NCBI GenBank assembly: GCA_023424785.1
Contig: JAFADP010000080.1
Location: forward strand, 1 to 19,514
From: Bacillota bacterium
GTDB taxonomy: Bacteria > Bacillota > Clostridia > Clostridiales > Clostridiaceae
Reading direction: 5' to 3'
Length of the DNA stretch: 19,514 bases
Both the position numbers and the translations under genes were made by a program. Shown here one piece after another: positions 6,577 through 13,604 of this stretch; the first letter of the stretch is position 1, and the number at the start of each line of letters is the position of its first letter. The notes under the pieces are model-generated. The model was not told the DNA's origin. It worked only from the letters and a program-made list of their open reading frames with translations, and ran no database searches.

Positions 6577-6996
6577 TTATGTTCTTAAATCAAATTCATG
6601 TGAACACCTTTTACAGGTTACTGTCATGCTCCCTTTTCCTCTAGGTAATCTAAGCTTTTGCTTACATTTTGGACATTTAACAATTTTATATTTTTTATTG
6701 TAATCTCTTCTTTGTTTAAAATTATATTTTAAAGTATTAATAGAAGTTATAAATGAATCAAATGTTAATCTAGGTAGATTATAAGGAAGTTGTTTTCCAA
6801 ACTTGGCTAATAATTTATTAACAAAGCCAATAAATTTATTTAATTCATTAGTACGTTTATATGTATTTTTAGAAAATGCTCTGAAAAAAACTATTATTAA
6901 TATAAGAAAGCTTAAACCAGAAGTATATCTACTAATATTAAGAAAAGAGCTTACAAGTAATAAAAATAGTGAAAGTATATCAAATCCGTAGAACAT
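6577..6996 (-). CDS. Small membrane protein with C-terminal zinc ribbon
   Basis: 139 aa. The N terminus has a hydrophobic region of one or two helices (residues ~6-20 and 28-41). A basic linker follows (KNTYKRTNELNKF and onward). The C-terminal ~35 residues form a zinc ribbon with paired CxxC motifs, C108-C111 (KCPKCKQKLRLPRGKG) and C128-C131 (TCKRCSHEF). The ribbon should face the cytoplasm. It has a clear AGGAGG site on the minus strand (7003-7008) and its own promoter, and it converges on the ABC operon. I recognise this layout as recurrent in clostridia but without an assigned function. A role in binding nucleic acid or protein is possible from the ribbon alone, and nothing more can be said. 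Confidence 0.85.
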   Translation of the reverse strand: MFYGFDILSLFLLLVSSFLNISRYTSGLSFLILIIVFFRAFSKNTYKRTNELNKFIGFVNKLLAKFGKQLPYNLPRLTFDSFITSINTLKYNFKQRRDYNKKYKIVKCPKCKQKLRLPRGKGSMTVTCKRCSHEFDLRT

Positions 6997-7013
6997 ATAA
7001 TTCCTCCTAAAAT

Positions 7014-7055
7014 ATATAATTAGTAATTATAGTACTAATTATATTTACTTGTCTA
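7014..7055 (-). promoter_or_regulatory. Minus-strand promoter enclosed by a 12-bp inverted repeat
   Basis: Read on the minus strand, TAGACA (7050-7055) is followed after 18 bases by a perfect TATAAT (7026-7031), upstream of the zinc-ribbon gene. The -10 lies in the 7-base gap between two perfect 12-bp inverted arms (7014-7025 and 7033-7044). The symmetry suggests an operator. A transcript hairpin is less likely, since most of the repeat is upstream of the start point. Confidence 0.6.
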
Positions 7056-7084
7056 GTTATTTATAGTGAATTTAGAAAAATAAG

Positions 7085-7113
7085 TAGAAATGTAAAGGTT
7101 TTTAAAGTATAAT
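7085..7113 (+). promoter_or_regulatory. Probable promoter of the TPR-like gene
   Basis: A perfect TATAAT at 7108-7113 is preceded at 17 bases by a weak TAGAAA (7085-7090). It is 36 bases before the chosen start of the downstream gene. Confidence 0.5.
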
Positions 7114-7148
7114 TAAATAAAATATGATAAATTTAGGAAGTGATTAAA

Positions 7149-8006
7149 TTGTTAACAGAAGCACAAAATGCAGAAATAATGTTGAATTGGTCCTTAAAAA
7201 ATATAGATGAAGTTTTAGAATGTGAAAATAAGTATGGTAAAGATCCAAAAGTAAATGCAGTTTATGGATTATGTCACTTAATAAAGGGTAATATTATAAA
7301 AAGCTATAACTTATTTAAGGAAGTAGTGTTTAATAAGGAGACAAGCCAAGATGATAAGAACTTAGCATCTACTTGGATGGGAAGGATTATGGCAAGTAAA
7401 TATTTTGATTTACATTTACCAGAGCCAAATGATTTTACTTGTGAACAAAGTGTAGAAGCAAGCAATGGTTGGTATAAAGAGATGGAATATCAAAATAAAA
7501 TATTATTATTAAGAGATAATGCTAAATTTAAAGAATATATAGCAGAATTAATGAGTAGAATTGAGAAGTGTTCAGGAGAAGAGTTAGCACAAGCACAGTT
7601 TGAAGTTGCAGAACTAGCTTTAAATGCTAAGCATTTTGAACAAGTACTTAGTGGATATTATGGAGCTATAAAAGCTAATCCTAATAAAGGTTTATATTGG
7701 GGATTATGTGCAGGTGTATTAAATAAATATATAAAAGCAGATCCAATATATTGTTTATTTTTTATAGAAAATGCTATAAGTTTAGATGAGAATAATGCAA
7801 AGTGGTATTTAAATAAGTGTTTAATAATGATTAGACTTTTACAAGATAAATTTATTTCAAAAGAAATGAAGCAAGTAATGTCATTAGAGTTGGAGAAGCT
7901 TAGAAAAAAAGCTATTTCAGTCTGTAAGCCAAATCAATATGCATTAAAAAAAGAGTTAGATAATTTATATGAACTAAATAAAAAAGTTATTGCACAATAT
8001 AATTAA
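7149..8006 (+). CDS. Conserved hypothetical protein with TPR-like helical repeats
   Basis: 285 aa, soluble, with no signal peptide or membrane helix. The sequence is rich in helix pairs of TPR/Sel1 character, for example AVYGLCHLIKGNIIKSYNLFKEVV (split after residue ~20 of that block), AQFEVAELALNAKHFEQVLS and YCLFFIENAISLDENNAKWYL, with a lysine-rich C-terminal coil. I chose TTG 7149 as start because AGGAAGTGAT (7135-7144), nearly a perfect match to the 16S anti-SD region, lies 4 bases before it. The in-frame GTG at 7140 would be part of that ribosome binding site. It stands alone between its own promoter and terminator. I do not recognise a function. TPR-like folds usually bind proteins or peptides. 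Confidence 0.75.
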   Translation: MLTEAQNAEIMLNWSLKNIDEVLECENKYGKDPKVNAVYGLCHLIKGNIIKSYNLFKEVVFNKETSQDDKNLASTWMGRIMASKYFDLHLPEPNDFTCEQSVEASNGWYKEMEYQNKILLLRDNAKFKEYIAELMSRIEKCSGEELAQAQFEVAELALNAKHFEQVLSGYYGAIKANPNKGLYWGLCAGVLNKYIKADPIYCLFFIENAISLDENNAKWYLNKCLIMIRLLQDKFISKEMKQVMSLELEKLRKKAISVCKPNQYALKKELDNLYELNKKVIAQYN

Positions 8007-8011
8007 AATTA

Positions 8012-8048
8012 AAAAGCAACCAATTATATATGTAAATTGGTTGTTTTT
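8012..8048 (+). terminator. Terminator after the TPR-like gene
   Basis: A 9-bp perfect stem core (8017-8025 with 8035-8043) is extended by a G-T pair and A-T pairs. It ends in a T run (8044-8048). Confidence 0.85.
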
Positions 8049-8077
8049 ATATTATAATAAAGAGATGGAAGAATTTA

Positions 8078-8106
8078 TTGACAAATACAATAAATTAATA
8101 TATACT
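8078..8106 (+). promoter_or_regulatory. SigA-type promoter of metY
   Basis: TTGACA (8078-8083), a 17-base spacer and TATACT (8101-8106) form a near-consensus promoter. The start of transcription should lie near 8113, leaving a leader of about 47 bases. Confidence 0.88.
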
Positions 8107-8117
8107 ACAAAAAAAGT

Positions 8118-8143
8118 AAACATATATGTTTTATGTATATATG
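8118..8143 (+). promoter_or_regulatory. Palindrome in the metY leader, candidate operator
   Basis: A perfect 14-bp palindrome, AAACATATATGTTT, is at 8118-8131. Its first half also pairs with a downstream ATATATG (8137-8143) as a 7-bp inverted repeat. It lies just after the expected start of transcription. I found no T-box or S-box (SAM riboswitch) here, since the leader is too short, so protein control is more likely. Confidence 0.4.
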
Positions 8144-8159
8144 AATAGGGGGCAAAAAT

Positions 8160-9446
8160 ATGAGTAATAGAGAAAGAAATTTAAAGTTTGAAACTTTACA
8201 ATTACATGTAGGGCAAGAAAATCCAGATCCTGCAACAGATGCAAGGGCAGTACCAATATATCAAACTACATCTTATGTATTTAAAAATTCAGCACATGCA
8301 GCTGCAAGATTTAGATTAGAAGATGCAGGTAATATATATGGAAGATTAACAAATTCTACTCAAGATGTATTTGAAAAGCGTGTGGCAGCACTTGAAGGTG
8401 GGGTAGCAGGACTTGCAGTAGCTTCAGGAGCAGCAGCTATTACATATGCTTTCTTAAATATAGCAAAAGCAGGAGATCATATAGTTGCAGAAAAAACAAT
8501 TTATGGAGGTTCTTATAACCTTTTAGAGCATACATTATCAGATTACGGAATAAAGACAACTTTTGTTGATCCAGATAAATTATCAAATTTTGAAGATGCA
8601 ATTCAAGAAAATACAAAAGCAATATTTATAGAATCATTAGGGAATCCAAATTCAAATATTTTAGATGTTGATGCATTAGCAGAAATAGCACATAAAAATA
8701 ATATACCACTAATAGTAGATAATACATTTGGAACTCCATATTTATTTAGACCAATTGAACATGGTGCAGATATAGTAGTACATTCAGCTACTAAGTTTAT
8801 TGGTGGTCATGGAACTTCATTAGGTGGTGTAATAGTAGATTCAGGAAAGTTTGACTGGGCAGCATCAGGAAAATTCCCACAATTATCAGAACCAGATCCA
8901 AGTTATCATGGAGTTAAATTTACAGAAGCAGCAGGAGAAGCAGCTTATGTTACAAGAATAAGAGCAGTATTATTAAGAGATACAGGAGCGTGCATAAGTC
9001 CATTTAATGCATTTATATTATTACAAGGATTAGAAACACTTTCATTAAGAGTTGAAAGACATGTTGAAAATGCATTAAAAGTTGTAGAGTTTTTAAATAA
9101 TCACCCAAAAGTAGAAAAAGTAAATCATCCATCACTACCAGATAGTCCAGATCATGAACTTTATAATAAATATTTCCCAAATGGAGCAGGATCAATATTT
9201 ACTTTTGAAATAAAAGGTGGGGCAAAAGAAGCTCAAGAATTTATAGATAAGCTTGAAATATTCTCATTACTTGCAAATGTAGCAGATGTTAAATCATTAG
9301 TTATACATCCAGCAAGTACAACACATTCACAAATGAATGAAGAAGAACTTTTAGGTTCAGGAATAAAACAAAATACAATTAGATTATCAATAGGTACAGA
9401 ACATATAGATGATATAATTTATGATTTAGAACAAGCTTTTAATTAA
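8160..9446 (+). CDS. metY: O-acetylhomoserine sulfhydrylase (MetY)
   Basis: 428 aa, typical of the O-acetylhomoserine aminocarboxypropyltransferase/cysteine synthase group, and longer than the ~380 aa cystathionine gamma-synthase/lyase group. It is a PLP enzyme that makes homocysteine from O-acetylhomoserine and sulfide in methionine synthesis. The PLP-binding lysine is K212 in HSATKFIGGHGTS. The PLP phosphate contacts include the residues around SGAAAITYA (89-97), and YGGSYNLL (115-122) is the segment that stacks on PLP. GAGSIFTFEIKGG and SLVIHPASTTHSQ (C-terminal) are also typical of MetY. AGGGGGC lies just before the ATG. It is a single-gene unit with its own promoter and terminator, and no other methionine genes are nearby. 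Confidence 0.93.
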   Translation: MSNRERNLKFETLQLHVGQENPDPATDARAVPIYQTTSYVFKNSAHAAARFRLEDAGNIYGRLTNSTQDVFEKRVAALEGGVAGLAVASGAAAITYAFLNIAKAGDHIVAEKTIYGGSYNLLEHTLSDYGIKTTFVDPDKLSNFEDAIQENTKAIFIESLGNPNSNILDVDALAEIAHKNNIPLIVDNTFGTPYLFRPIEHGADIVVHSATKFIGGHGTSLGGVIVDSGKFDWAASGKFPQLSEPDPSYHGVKFTEAAGEAAYVTRIRAVLLRDTGACISPFNAFILLQGLETLSLRVERHVENALKVVEFLNNHPKVEKVNHPSLPDSPDHELYNKYFPNGAGSIFTFEIKGGAKEAQEFIDKLEIFSLLANVADVKSLVIHPASTTHSQMNEEELLGSGIKQNTIRLSIGTEHIDDIIYDLEQAFN

Positions 9447-9452
9447 TATATT

Positions 9453-9488
9453 AAAATGGGAGACTTAGATAGTTTCCTATTTTTTTTT
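9453..9488 (+). terminator. Terminator after metY
   Basis: A stem of about 9 bp with two G-T pairs (9457-9465 with 9471-9479) around a 5-base loop is followed by nine T (9480-9488). Confidence 0.85.
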
Positions 9489-9566
9489 ATGCTATTAATT
9501 AATATTTTGCAATACAACATATTTTGATAATTATTATTTATTAAGGCATTATTAAAAAATAAAGTA

Positions 9567-9575
9567 TGATATAAT
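9567..9575 (+). promoter_or_regulatory. Extended -10 promoter of the histidinol-phosphatase gene
   Basis: TGATATAAT is an extended -10 (TGn plus TATAAT, 9567-9575). No convincing -35 is present, as is usual for extended -10 promoters. The predicted leader is about 20 bases, ending in AAGGGGGG. Confidence 0.6.
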
Positions 9576-9601
9576 AGTTATGTAATAAAGGGGGGATAGT
9601 T

Positions 9602-10390
9602 TTGCTTAATATGAGAAGAGATGGACATATTCATTCACCATATTGTCCACATGGGACAAAAGATAGCTTTGAGATGTATGTTGAACAGGCTCTAAAAATA
9701 GGACTAGAAGAAATGACATTTGCTGAGCATATGCCATTTAGAGATGTTTTTATAGAAGATAAGACTTTCTTAGATGAATGTGCATTACAAATTGGGGATG
9801 TTAGTAACTATATAAAGGATGTTAAATATATAAAACATAAATATAGAAATAAAATAAAAATAAATATAGGTTTCGAAGTTGACTATGTTGAAGGATATGA
9901 GGAGGGTACAAAAGAGTTACTAAATAAGTATGGAAGTGAAATTGAAGACTCCATATTATCTGTACATTTTGTAAAATATGATAACCAATATTATGCTATA
10001 GATATGCTTTCTGATTTTGAATTATTATTAAATAAAGTGGGAAGCCTTGAAGAGGTATATAATATATATTTCAATACTGTATTAAAATCTGTAAGAGCAG
10101 ATTTAGGAAAATATAAGCCTAAAAGAATTGGACATCCAACTTTAGTTAGAATATTTAATAATAAATATCCTTTCGAATATAATAATGTAGAACTTATTAA
10201 ATTAATAATAGATGAAGTTAATAATAGAGGATATGAACTTGATTTAAATACTGCAGGATTAAGAAAACCTTATTGTGGTGAAGCTTATCCATCAGGATTA
10301 TTTATGAATATTGCAAAGGAAAGTAATACTAAATTTGTATATGGTTCAGATTCCCATAAGTCAGATGATGTTGGAAAAGACTTTAAATAA
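9602..10390 (+). CDS. hisK: PHP-family histidinol-phosphatase (HisK/HisJ type)
   Basis: 262 aa. It dephosphorylates histidinol phosphate, the penultimate step of histidine synthesis, using a trinuclear metal site in a PHP barrel. Metal-binding motifs in order are DGHIH (7-11), FAEH (E42-H43 region), GFEVDY, SVHF, GHP, DLNTAG and GSDSH near the end. The start is taken as TTG 9602, 6 bases after AAGGGGGG (9588-9595). The next ATG (9611) is too far from that site, but since only three residues differ the choice matters little. The protein stops 10 residues after GSDSH. Relatives usually carry another helix there, so the C terminus is short, though all metal motifs are kept. No other histidine genes are in the window, so related phosphoester activity cannot be excluded. 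Confidence 0.85.
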   Translation: MLNMRRDGHIHSPYCPHGTKDSFEMYVEQALKIGLEEMTFAEHMPFRDVFIEDKTFLDECALQIGDVSNYIKDVKYIKHKYRNKIKINIGFEVDYVEGYEEGTKELLNKYGSEIEDSILSVHFVKYDNQYYAIDMLSDFELLLNKVGSLEEVYNIYFNTVLKSVRADLGKYKPKRIGHPTLVRIFNNKYPFEYNNVELIKLIIDEVNNRGYELDLNTAGLRKPYCGEAYPSGLFMNIAKESNTKFVYGSDSHKSDDVGKDFK

Positions 10391-10400
10391 GATTTTTAGG

Positions 10401-10433
10401 GCTATTACATATGTTATTGTGTAATAGCTTTTT
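10401..10433 (+). terminator. Terminator after the histidinol-phosphatase gene
   Basis: GCTATTAC (10401-10408) pairs with GTAATAGC (10421-10428), extended by an A-T and a T-G pair. Five T follow. It starts only 10 bases after the stop codon. Confidence 0.88.
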
Positions 10434-10476
10434 GCAAATATAGTATGGTAGCATAATTTTTATGGGGGTAAAATTT

Positions 10477-11265
10477 ATGAAAATAGCCTTAGCACAAGTT
10501 AATATATGTTGGGAAAATACTGAGGAAAATTTTGAAATATGTAATAAATATATAAAGAGAGCAAGTGAAAATGAAGTTGATTTAATCGTATTTCCTGAAA
10601 TGGTGTTAACAGGATTCACTATGAATATTAATAGTTTAAAGTTAAGTGAAGAATATATACTTAATTACTTTAAAGAAAAAGCTATTAATAATAATATTAA
10701 TATTGCTTTTGGGTATGGAGTTAAGGTAAATGAAAAGGGGGAAAATAAGTTTGCTATAATTTCATCAAAAGGAGAAGTAAAAGGTATATATACTAAGATA
10801 CATCCTTTTTCATATAGCGGTGAAGATAAGATATTTAATAAAGGAAATAAAATTATAAGTACTAATATAGATAATGTAATGGTAACTCCATTTATATGTT
10901 ATGACTTAAGATTTCCAGAAATATTTCAAATAGCATCAAAAGAATCTCAACTTATAATTATTATTGCTAGTTGGCCAAAGGAAAGAGAGGAACATTGGAA
11001 TATATTATTAAGAGCTAGAGCTATAGAGAATCAATGCTTTATAGTAGGAGTAAATAGAGTGGGGGAAGGAGATAACATCGTTTATTCTGGAGGTTCTTTA
11101 ATTTTAGATCCATTAGGTAATAATATAAATAAACAAAATAATAAAGAGTGTTTAATTATAGAAGACATAGATATTTCTTTAGTCAATAAAGTAAGAGGAA
11201 ATATTACAATAAAAAAAGATAGAAGAGAAAAATTTTATAAGGAAAGTGAAGTGATTATAGTATGA
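10477..11265 (+). CDS. Nitrilase-superfamily carbon-nitrogen hydrolase, omega-amidase-like
   Basis: 262 aa. The catalytic triad is visible: E41 (FPEMVLTGF), K107 (YTKIHPF) and C141 (FICYDLRFP). The block ASWPKEREEHWNILLRARA plus IENQCFIVGVNRVG resembles the omega-amidase (YafV/NIT2) branch, which hydrolyses the amide of 2-oxo acid amides such as 2-oxoglutaramate or 2-oxosuccinamate. That substrate is an inference from motif similarity. The start is ATG 10477, 8 bases after GGGGG (10464-10468). An in-frame ATG at 10462 overlaps this ribosome binding site and was rejected. The protein begins MKIALAQVN, as is usual for the family. It is the first gene of a five-gene unit, and its TGA overlaps the next ATG. 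Confidence 0.9.
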   Translation: MKIALAQVNICWENTEENFEICNKYIKRASENEVDLIVFPEMVLTGFTMNINSLKLSEEYILNYFKEKAINNNINIAFGYGVKVNEKGENKFAIISSKGEVKGIYTKIHPFSYSGEDKIFNKGNKIISTNIDNVMVTPFICYDLRFPEIFQIASKESQLIIIIASWPKEREEHWNILLRARAIENQCFIVGVNRVGEGDNIVYSGGSLILDPLGNNINKQNNKECLIIEDIDISLVNKVRGNITIKKDRREKFYKESEVIIV

Positions 11266-12434
11266 AGTTAGATTGGAATAGGAAATATAATACTATTGCA
11301 GTATATGTCTTTATAGTTGTTGCATCCATAATATTATTTTACTTAGGCATTTCTGAGCTTGGTGTAGTAATGAAAAAAGTTAATGTAATAGTTAGTGTAC
11401 TACAACCTTTTATTATTGGGTTTGCATTAGCATATTTACTAGGATTTATATTAAGGACATTTGAAAATAATATAATAAAAATTAACTTCTTTAAAAAGAT
11501 GAGTTTTAAAGTAAGAAGAATGATATCATTGCTATTTACATACTTAGTAACAGGTTTATTAATAGCATTATTTTTACAGTTTGTATTACCTCAACTTATA
11601 GACAGTATTGTAGGACTAGTAAATAATATACCTACATACTTAGTAAATTTAAGCAAAATAACGGATGAAATTCTTGGTGATTTGGATTTAAATAAAAAAC
11701 AATTAGATTTTATAAATGGATATTTAAAGAACATTGTAGACACTATTATAACTATAGTAACTAATTTATTACCTGTATTAGGGAATATACTTACTTCTAT
11801 TTTATCAAGTCTTTGGAACATAGTTATTGGATTAATAGTATCATTTTACTTATTATTTGATAAAGAAAGAATGTGTGCAGGAATTAAAAAAGTTGTTTTT
11901 GCTATATTTCCTAAGAATGGAGCAGAAAAAGTTATAGAAATAACTAATAATAGTAATGTAATATTCGGGAAGTTCTTAAGTGGGAAAATATTAGATTCAG
12001 CCATTATAGGTGTAATGGTATATTTTATTTTACTCATATTTAAAATGCCATATGTATTACTAGTTTCAGTTATTATAGGCTTAACTAATATTATACCGTT
12101 TTTTGGGCCATTTATAGGTGCAATTCCATCATTTATAATAATACTTTTTGTATCACCAGAAAAAGCGTTATGGTTTTTATTAATAATATTTATAGTACAA
12201 CAAATTGATGGAAATATAATAGGACCAAAGATTTTAGGGAGCTCTATAGGAATTTCAGCATTTTGGATTTTATTCTCTATAATGGTTGCTGGGAAATTCT
12301 TAGGATTAATAGGCATGGTTATTGGAGTTCCTCTATTTGCAGTAATATACTCATTAATAAAAGAGTTTGTTGAAGGAAGATTAAAAAGTAAGGGATTAAA
12401 AACAGATACTAAAGATTATATGAATAAACAATAA
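11262..12434 (+). CDS. AI-2E family transporter (YdiK/PerM-like)
   Basis: 390 aa with about eight membrane helices. There are two at the N terminus (near 14-33 and 45-62), a long middle stretch with a loop between residues ~105 and 165, and several more after residue 230. The family hallmarks are the block GLTNIIPFFGPFIGAIPS (near 275-292) and the sequence DGNIIGPKILGSSIGISAFW. The family is named for E. coli TqsA, which exports autoinducer-2, but many members in Gram-positive bacteria transport ions or are unassigned, so a quorum-sensing role should not be assumed. ATGA overlap with the amidase gene upstream shows coupling. The next gene starts 26 bases after its stop. Confidence 0.9.
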   Translation: MKLDWNRKYNTIAVYVFIVVASIILFYLGISELGVVMKKVNVIVSVLQPFIIGFALAYLLGFILRTFENNIIKINFFKKMSFKVRRMISLLFTYLVTGLLIALFLQFVLPQLIDSIVGLVNNIPTYLVNLSKITDEILGDLDLNKKQLDFINGYLKNIVDTIITIVTNLLPVLGNILTSILSSLWNIVIGLIVSFYLLFDKERMCAGIKKVVFAIFPKNGAEKVIEITNNSNVIFGKFLSGKILDSAIIGVMVYFILLIFKMPYVLLVSVIIGLTNIIPFFGPFIGAIPSFIIILFVSPEKALWFLLIIFIVQQIDGNIIGPKILGSSIGISAFWILFSIMVAGKFLGLIGMVIGVPLFAVIYSLIKEFVEGRLKSKGLKTDTKDYMNKQ

Positions 12435-12460
12435 TGATAATGATAAAGGAGTTTATTAAA

Positions 12461-13003
12461 ATGAAGGAGTTAATGGATTTATTTATTACCTTTGCCAAAA
12501 TTGGAGTATTAACTTTTGGTGGAGGATATGCAATGCTTCCAATTATTCAAAGAGAAGTAGTAGAAAATCATAAATGGGCTACAGAAGAAGAGGTTATGGA
12601 CTATTATGCTATAGGTCAATGTACACCAGGAGTAATAGCAGTAAATACTGCGACTTTTATTGGACAAAAACAGAAAGGAACAATAGGAGGAATAGTAGCA
12701 ACTTTAGGAGTTGTTTTTCCTTCTTTAGTTATTATTACAATAATAGCAGCTTTTATAAGTAACTTTTCAGATCTTGAAATTGTTAAAAATGCATTTGCTG
12801 GAATTAGAATTTGTGTATGTGCATTAATATTGAATGCAGTAATTAAGTTATGGAAAAGTTCAGTTATAGATAAGGTTACATTAGGTATATTTATTCTAGT
12901 AGTAGCTTTAGCAATATTTACAGATTTATCACCTATTATTTTAGTAATAGCTTCAGGAATTATAGCTATAGTTGCTAAAAACATAGGAGGAGAAAAGAAA
13001 TGA
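12461..13003 (+). CDS. Chromate transporter, half-size protein 1
   Basis: 180 aa, one Chromate_transp domain. The family signatures are TFGGGYAMLPIIQREVV near the N terminus and IGQCTPGVIAVNTATFIG, followed by about five hydrophobic segments. Full-length ChrA proteins carry two such halves; here they are separate genes, as in the short-chain Chr pairs of Bacillus (YwrA/YwrB). The two would form one transporter. The start is ATG 12461 with AAAGGAG at 12445-12451. In-frame ATGs at 12434 and 12440 come before the ribosome binding site and were rejected. ATGA overlap with the second half. The family is named for chromate export, but the substrate in an anaerobe could be another oxyanion or a metabolite. 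Confidence 0.92.
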   Translation: MKELMDLFITFAKIGVLTFGGGYAMLPIIQREVVENHKWATEEEVMDYYAIGQCTPGVIAVNTATFIGQKQKGTIGGIVATLGVVFPSLVIITIIAAFISNFSDLEIVKNAFAGIRICVCALILNAVIKLWKSSVIDKVTLGIFILVVALAIFTDLSPIILVIASGIIAIVAKNIGGEKK

Positions 13004-13569
13004 TTTACTTAGAACTTATATTTGAATTTTTTAAAGCAGGTTTATTTTCAGTTGGTGGAGGATTAGCAACTTTACCTTTCTTATATGATATGTCAGAAAG
13101 AATGGGGTGGTTTAGTAGAGCTGACCTAGCAGATATGATAGCTGTTTCTCAATCTACACCAGGACCTATTGGAATAAATATGGCTACTTATGCAGGATAT
13201 AATTGTGCTGGAATTTTAGGTAGTATTTTAGCTACATTAGCACTTATAACACCATCAATTATAATCATTCTTATAATAGCTAAATTTCTTAAAAAGTTTA
13301 GAGAAAATAAATATGTTGAATATACATTTTATGGGTTAAGACCTGCATCAACTGCATTAATTGCAGCGGCAGGATTTGAAGTTGTAAAATTAAGTTTATT
13401 AAATTTAGATAAATATAATATAACAAAAAATCTTGTAGATATTATAAATATAAAAGCTATAATTTTAGCAGTAGTATTATATATAGCAATAGAAAAATTT
13501 AAAAAGCATCCAGTAGTTTATATAGCAATATCAGCAGTAGTTGGAATAGTATTGAAGTTAGGGGTATAA
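13000..13569 (+). CDS. Chromate transporter, half-size protein 2
   Basis: 189 aa, the partner of the gene upstream, overlapping it by 4 bases (ATGA). It has the same domain with SVGGGLATLPFLYDM near the N terminus and AVSQSTPGPIGINMATYAG, then about five helices. The GGG and TPGP motifs line up with those of half 1 (GGG and TPGV), but outside them the two are well diverged, so this is an old split pair and not a recent duplication. Half 2 carries the canonical TPGPI, where half 1 has TPGVI. AGGAGG lies at the end of the upstream gene, just before this start. Confidence 0.92.
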   Translation: MIYLELIFEFFKAGLFSVGGGLATLPFLYDMSERMGWFSRADLADMIAVSQSTPGPIGINMATYAGYNCAGILGSILATLALITPSIIIILIIAKFLKKFRENKYVEYTFYGLRPASTALIAAAGFEVVKLSLLNLDKYNITKNLVDIINIKAIILAVVLYIAIEKFKKHPVVYIAISAVVGIVLKLGV

Positions 13570-13604
13570 ATTTAATTTGTAGTTTTGTGATTGGGGGAAT
13601 AACT

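Noticed and set aside
11846..12316. Long minus-strand open frame (156 codons) opposite the AI-2E transporter gene.
   Set aside because: It is a shadow of the A/T-rich membrane protein gene on the plus strand, with no start signal and atypical protein composition.
12616..12984. Minus-strand open frame (122 codons) opposite the first Chr gene.
   Set aside because: Same reason: it mirrors a hydrophobic plus-strand gene with clear family motifs.
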